Assembly: GCF_003385955.1 (NCBI RefSeq)
Contig: NZ_QRDW01000003.1
Coordinates: 310,001-374,000 of the forward strand
From: Aestuariispira insulae
Lineage (GTDB): Bacteria > Pseudomonadota > Alphaproteobacteria > UBA8366 > Aestuariispiraceae
DNA length: 64,000 nt
Reading direction: 5' to 3'
The stretch's first letter is position 1. The number at the start of each line of letters is the position of its first letter. Made by a program: the position numbers and the translations under genes. The notes under the pieces were generated by a model. That model was not told the origin of the DNA and did not search any database. It worked only from the letters and a program-made list of their open reading frames with translations. Of the stretch, positions 60,117-64,000 are shown one piece after another.

Positions 60117-60515
60117 TCAGGATTTTATATCCAGGACCTCTTCTTCCAGCTCAGCCGCGGCCTCCAAAACCTTGGCATTGGCCTTGTAGCTGTTTTCCGC
60201 AGTAATCAAATTGACCAGTTCTTCGCCCAAATCCACATTGGGGGCTTCCACCAGGCCTTCATCATTGGCCAGCGGCGAATTGGGGTCATAGGCCAGAAAA
60301 CTCTTCGGATCGCGGGAAACGAAGGACGCAGAGGTGCCGCCCTGTTCCTGGGAGGTTTGGACCACATCCACTGCCTGATACACACCATTTTCATCCACCG
60401 AGGTTCCAACCTCACCCACCGTGCGGTGATTGGCGATGTTGCTGGCGGTGGCTTCAACCCGTTTTGACGAGGCTTTCAGCCCGGAAACGGCAATGTTCAA
60501 GGCATCAATGGCCAT
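60117..60515 (-). CDS. FlgC-like flagellar basal-body rod protein
   Basis: A 132-aa protein of the flagellar rod family. It has the N-terminal rod motif 'ALNIAVSGLKASSKRVEATA' with SNIANH and the C-terminal 'ELVNLITAENSYKANAKVLE'. A single gene outside any flagellar cluster, so it is probably a FlgC paralogue. The central region, with the 'DPNSPLANDEGLVEAPNVDL' pattern, matches proximal rod proteins. Confidence 0.88.
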   Translation of the reverse strand: MAIDALNIAVSGLKASSKRVEATASNIANHRTVGEVGTSVDENGVYQAVDVVQTSQEQGGTSASFVSRDPKSFLAYDPNSPLANDEGLVEAPNVDLGEELVNLITAENSYKANAKVLEAAAELEEEVLDIKS

Positions 60516-60588
60516 GATTACGGTCCTTCGGTTTTCTAACCTTTGGGTCTCAACTGTTAACTACACTAGCAGATCAAAGGCCTTCTGT

Positions 60589-60606
60589 CCGTGATCATCG
60601 TCACGG
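60589..60606. repeat. Inverted repeat in the FlgC-like/binding-protein intergenic region
   Basis: CCGTGA-TCATCG-TCACGG is a perfect 6-bp inverted repeat, 74 bp upstream of the FlgC-like start (minus strand). Possible operator; no more can be said. Confidence 0.35.
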
Positions 60607-60728
60607 ATTTTATCTAAATTTACCGGCTTTCCAGGCTATGATGCACGTTAACCAAGCTTTATCAGCTGATTGGGTATAAACGGCTTGGTGGGTATCTTCG
60701 ATACATCCGCTCTGTTTGAGAGGCTCTA

Positions 60729-61496
60729 TTGCGTCCGTTTTTTTCGCTACTTACCTTGATGTTTACAGTTTTGATCGGCCTGTCAGCCGATCGTCCGGCT
60801 CGGGCGGAGCCGTTGCGCCTGGCGGTCGTGGAATGGGGCGGCCTGACCTACAAGGACAACAATGGGCAATATACCGGACCGTGGTTCGACATCATGACCC
60901 GGATAGTGGCGTCACTGGGGCAGGATACCGAATTGCTGGTCCTGCCATTGCCCAGGATATTTCGCAGACTGGATATAGGTGAGACGGATCTCACCCTGTT
61001 CACCACCAATCTGGGTCAGAAATTCCTGGATATGGGCAATGGGCACGAACCCTATCACCGGGTGGTATTGGTGCATCAGGAGACGGGTATTGTAATTGTC
61101 GGTCGGAAAGAGAGCCAATTCACCGGCTATGCGGATCTAAACGGCCACCGGGCGGCCATCGGCATCGGCGGCTGCTGCTTTGCCGGTTTTTCGGACAATC
61201 CAAAAATCGAAAAGCTACAGGTGCCCGACAATGTGATCTTGAAAATGGTCACTGCGGGCCGGGTGGAAGCCGGGATATTGCTGGATCTCGACTATAATTT
61301 CTATGTAACCCATGCGGGTTTTAATGCCGCCGATTACAGCCCGCCCGTGGTCGCCACGCCCCTGGAGGCCTGGATCCATAAAACAAAGCATTTCAAGGAC
61401 AATGCGGCCCTGAAAAGGGTCACCGAAACGGTGAACAGGCTTCGAACGCAAGGGGTGTTTGACCGGATCCTGGCCCGTTATCGCCCGCAGAGCTGA
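60729..61496 (+). CDS. Orphan periplasmic substrate-binding protein (SBP_bac_3-like)
   Basis: A 255-aa periplasmic protein. The signal peptide covers about residues 1-26 ('LIGLSADRPARAE'). The mature N-terminus 'LRLAVVEWGGLTYKDNNGQY' and 'LPLPRIFRRLDIGETDLTLF' resemble the lone binding proteins at 51 and 54110. The GAGAGG ribosome site supports the TTG start at 60729. A Gly/Cys run ('IGIGGCCFAGFSDNP') is unusual and may carry a disulfide. No permease genes are adjacent; cobN is convergent. Confidence 0.82.
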   Translation: MRPFFSLLTLMFTVLIGLSADRPARAEPLRLAVVEWGGLTYKDNNGQYTGPWFDIMTRIVASLGQDTELLVLPLPRIFRRLDIGETDLTLFTTNLGQKFLDMGNGHEPYHRVVLVHQETGIVIVGRKESQFTGYADLNGHRAAIGIGGCCFAGFSDNPKIEKLQVPDNVILKMVTAGRVEAGILLDLDYNFYVTHAGFNAADYSPPVVATPLEAWIHKTKHFKDNAALKRVTETVNRLRTQGVFDRILARYRPQS

Positions 61497-61500
61497 GCAG

Positions 61501-64000
61501 TCAGCTCTCGGAGTTACCCGACCATTCCCCCAGCAAATCAAACGCCTGGTTATGTTTGGTTGACCACAGACCCCGGTCGAGCGCCTCGCGCAGCCGATCG
61601 GCGATGTCTTTAAGCGCGTCCGGATTATGTTTTTCCAGGAAATCGCGCACCTGGTCATCGGCGAGATAAGCTTCATAAACCGCATCGAAATGATGGTCGC
61701 CGACGCATTTGGCGGTGGCGGCAAAGGCAAAGAGATAATCCACCGTAGCGGCCATCTCGAAGGCACCCTTGTAACCATGGCGCATTACGCCATCGATCCA
61801 TTTGGGATTGACCACGCGGGCGCGCACCACCCGGCCGATTTCCTCTTCCAGCGTCCGGATCTGCGGGCTTTCCGGCCGGGAATGATCATTGTGGTAAACG
61901 GTGGGCTGGTCGCCCGAAAGCATGCGGATAGCCGCCGTCATGCCGCCTTCGAACTGGTAATAATCGTCCGAATCCAGCAAGTCATGTTCGCGGTTATCCT
62001 GGTTGTGCAGGACCGCTTCCACAGTGGAAAGCCTGCGTTCGAACAGGCCGTGCGCGGCCTCCCCCGTGGCCCCTGCGCCATAGGCGTAGCCGCCCCAGGC
62101 CACATAGGCCTTGGCCAGGTCGTCTTCGCTTTCCCAGCCTTTTTCATCAATCAATGCCTGCAGTCCCGCACCATAGGCGCCGGGCTTGGAGCCGAAAATA
62201 CGCGCACCCGCCCGCTTTTCCGCATCCTCTGCAGCTATGCCGCCATTGATCAGCTCTTCCTTTTCCCGCTTCCAGCTGGCGGCTAGTGGATTGTCGGCTT
62301 CCGCTTCATCCAGTTTGGAAACCGCGCGTGCCGCACTGTCGACCAGATCGATCAGGCCGGGGAAGGCATCACGGAAAAAGCCGGAGATGCGCAGGGTCAC
62401 ATCGACCCGGGGTCGGTCCAGGATATCAACGGGCAGGATCTCGAACCCGGTCACCCGTCGGCTGGCCGGGTCCCAGGTCGGCTGGACGCCCATCAGGGCC
62501 AGCGCCTGGGCGATATCATCGCCGCCGGTGCGCATGTTGGAGGTTCCCCAGGCGCTCAACGCCACCCGTTTGGGATAGGAACCATGTTCCTGGGCATGGC
62601 GCTCGACCAACAACTGCGCCGATTTCCAGCCCAGTTTCCAGGCGGCGGGGGTGGGCACGGTCCTTGTGTCCACCGAATAGAAGTTGCGCCCGGTGGGCAG
62701 GACATCCGGGCGGCCCCGTGTGGGTGCGCCAGAGGTGCCGGGCTGGACATAACGGCCGTCCAGACCGGTCAGGATACCGTCAATCTCCGCCGTGCCGCAG
62801 GCTTCCACGGTGGGGCGCAGATGGTACCGGATCTTTTCCAAAACAGCGGCGGAATGTGCGCCGGGTGCGGCTTGTTTGTCCTGGACCAATGCCAGCGCCA
62901 GCGCCTCCAGCCGTTCCACCACATCGCCTTTGGTGCGCCAGGGGGCCTCGACTAGATCCAAAGCAGCTGGTTTTGGACCGTGCCAGGCGTCCCCCATCTG
63001 GCAATCCAACGGGTCGAAATCATCCCCCAGCGCCAGATCCTTGGCCAAAGCCCGGTGCAGGGAGGCATCTGCGCCTTCGCCGGTATCGCGCGGGACGCGG
63101 GCCAGCGCCACCAGCAGATTATCCAGCAATTCCCCGTCCGGGGAGGCCCCGAAGATATGCAGCCCGTCGCGGATCTGCAGCTCTTTTAGTTCACAGAGAT
63201 AGTTATCCAGCTGGGCCAGGGCATCTTCGTCACTGGCGTTTTTCTCAATGCCGCAATCCTTGTCCAGCCCGATAGAGCGGGTCAGGTCCAGGATTTCGCG
63301 CTTGAGTATCTTGAGGCGGCGCGGATCGACACCGGCGGCCTCGAAATATTCATCCACCAATTGTTCCAGGTCTTTGAGCGGGCCATAGCTTTCCGCCCGG
63401 GTCAGCGGCGGGGTCAAATGATCGATGATCACCGCCTGCGCTCTGCGTTTGGCCTGGGTGCCTTCGCCCGGATCATTGACAATAAAGGGATAGAGATGGG
63501 GCAGCGGACCAAAGACCGCTTCGGGGAAGCATTCTTCAGACAAGGCCACCGATTTGCCCGGCAGCCATTCCATATTGCCATGTTTGCCCATATGGATAAT
63601 GGCGTTGGCGTTGAACCGGTTACGCATCCAGGCATAGAAGGCCAAATAGCCATGGGGCGGCACAAGATCGGGGCTGTGATAGGTCTCGACCGGGTTGATG
63701 TTATACCCCCTTGCGGGCTGCAGGCCGATTGCCACATTGCCGAGCCGGAAGACGGAGAGCGCAAAGACACTGCTATCCGCCATGAAGAAGGGATCTTGCT
63801 CGGGCGCTCCCCATTTTTCCGTAATCTGGTCGCGTACAGCCTGCGGCAGATTGTCAAAGAAGGCCTGATAGTCGGCAAGATCCAGGGTCTCGCGGATTTC
63901 GCGGCCCTCAAATTCCGCATTGGTTGGTCCTGCCGCGAGGTGGTTGATCAAGGCGTCACTGTCGGCAAAGGGGATATCAACCATATAGCCCTGTTTTTTC
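61501..64000 (-). CDS. cobN: Cobaltochelatase subunit CobN (C-terminal part, cut by window edge)
   Basis: The large subunit of the aerobic cobaltochelatase CobNST, which inserts cobalt into hydrogenobyrinic acid a,c-diamide. The frame is open to base 64000, so about 830 of the usual 1,200-1,300 residues are present and the start lies outside. Identifying patterns are 'ANAIIHMGKHGNMEWLPGKS', 'EECFPEAVFGPLPHLYPFIV', 'NDPGEGTQAKRRAQAVIIDH', and near the end 'YKGAFEMAATVDYLFAFAAT'. It points to aerobic vitamin B12 synthesis. It ends four bases from the convergent binding-protein gene. Confidence 0.95.
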   Translation of the reverse strand, partial: KKQGYMVDIPFADSDALINHLAAGPTNAEFEGREIRETLDLADYQAFFDNLPQAVRDQITEKWGAPEQDPFFMADSSVFALSVFRLGNVAIGLQPARGYNINPVETYHSPDLVPPHGYLAFYAWMRNRFNANAIIHMGKHGNMEWLPGKSVALSEECFPEAVFGPLPHLYPFIVNDPGEGTQAKRRAQAVIIDHLTPPLTRAESYGPLKDLEQLVDEYFEAAGVDPRRLKILKREILDLTRSIGLDKDCGIEKNASDEDALAQLDNYLCELKELQIRDGLHIFGASPDGELLDNLLVALARVPRDTGEGADASLHRALAKDLALGDDFDPLDCQMGDAWHGPKPAALDLVEAPWRTKGDVVERLEALALALVQDKQAAPGAHSAAVLEKIRYHLRPTVEACGTAEIDGILTGLDGRYVQPGTSGAPTRGRPDVLPTGRNFYSVDTRTVPTPAAWKLGWKSAQLLVERHAQEHGSYPKRVALSAWGTSNMRTGGDDIAQALALMGVQPTWDPASRRVTGFEILPVDILDRPRVDVTLRISGFFRDAFPGLIDLVDSAARAVSKLDEAEADNPLAASWKREKEELINGGIAAEDAEKRAGARIFGSKPGAYGAGLQALIDEKGWESEDDLAKAYVAWGGYAYGAGATGEAAHGLFERRLSTVEAVLHNQDNREHDLLDSDDYYQFEGGMTAAIRMLSGDQPTVYHNDHSRPESPQIRTLEEEIGRVVRARVVNPKWIDGVMRHGYKGAFEMAATVDYLFAFAATAKCVGDHHFDAVYEAYLADDQVRDFLEKHNPDALKDIADRLREALDRGLWSTKHNQAFDLLGEWSGNSES

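Noticed and set aside
1-64000. CRISPR arrays, insertion sequences, prophage, integrase or attachment sites
   Set aside because: No regularly spaced repeats, transposase or integrase proteins, or tRNA-end duplications were seen. The only tandem repeats are the 7-bp units at 51867 and the 580-bp small-protein modules.

Overview
The window looks like a chromosomal segment of an alphaproteobacterium, probably an aquatic, motile, aerobic relative of the Rhodospirillales. This rests on gene content: the 1,600-residue NAD-glutamate dehydrogenase, System I cytochrome c maturation (ccmABCDEFGHI), DUF2125, CheZ, a chorismate mutase/hisC/tyrC operon, cobaltochelatase CobN, an SBP-type Liv transporter locus and several lone periplasmic binding proteins. 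Composition is fairly uniform and moderately GC-rich by eye. There are no insertion sequences, integrases, phage genes or CRISPR arrays. The most accessory-looking stretch is 29.1-30.8 kb.

Layout. 0-7.2 kb: an orphan substrate-binding protein, an aldose-epimerase/methyltransferase pair, a chemoreceptor, an XRE regulator, two tandem PEP-CTERM surface proteins behind a sigma-54-type promoter, and a BON lipoprotein. 7.2-12.1 kb: NAD-glutamate dehydrogenase. 12.3-16.6 kb: small hypothetical genes, tRNA-Gly(GCC), an editing deacylase, the thioredoxin co-chaperone YbbN, Trm112 and DUF971. 16.6-20.4 kb: htpG, YciI, an alpha/beta hydrolase and a TetR regulator. 20.7-29.1 kb: one long operon with two AMP-forming CoA ligases flanking a complete branched-chain-type ABC importer; the divergent TetR gene and two matched palindromes suggest its control. 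29.2-30.8 kb: two tandem copies of a small-protein unit, each with a 54-codon ORF, a conserved upstream block and a conserved stem-forming 3' element, next to an HTH gene. 30.9-35.5 kb: a Tat-type dienelactone hydrolase, a PEP-mutase/isocitrate-lyase family enzyme, a secreted Cache-like protein and a chemoreceptor. 35.7-42.2 kb: a CPA2/Kef antiporter, a probable anti-Shine-Dalgarno-loop small RNA, spermidine synthase, a GbsR regulator and a DUF4166 plus three-part fusion protein operon. 42.3-49.6 kb: the full ccm operon including tiny ccmD. 49.8-54.9 kb: CheZ, DUF2125, a LysR gene preceded by a 7-bp tandem repeat, a periplasmic MBL-fold hydrolase preceded by a 32-bp perfect palindrome, and a second lone binding protein. 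55-57.9 kb: Tyr/Phe biosynthesis. 57.9-64 kb: DUF1848, a tiny lipoprotein, TerC, a FlgC-like protein, a third lone binding protein and the C-terminal part of CobN, cut by the window edge.

The strongest leads for something undescribed are the tandem small-protein/structured-RNA units (29.2-30.15 kb), the small RNA with C-rich hairpin loops (37.7-37.83 kb), and the two exosortase-type surface proteins whose mature domain has a TLDc-like motif pattern. All functions are read from sequence motifs alone; no database search was possible.
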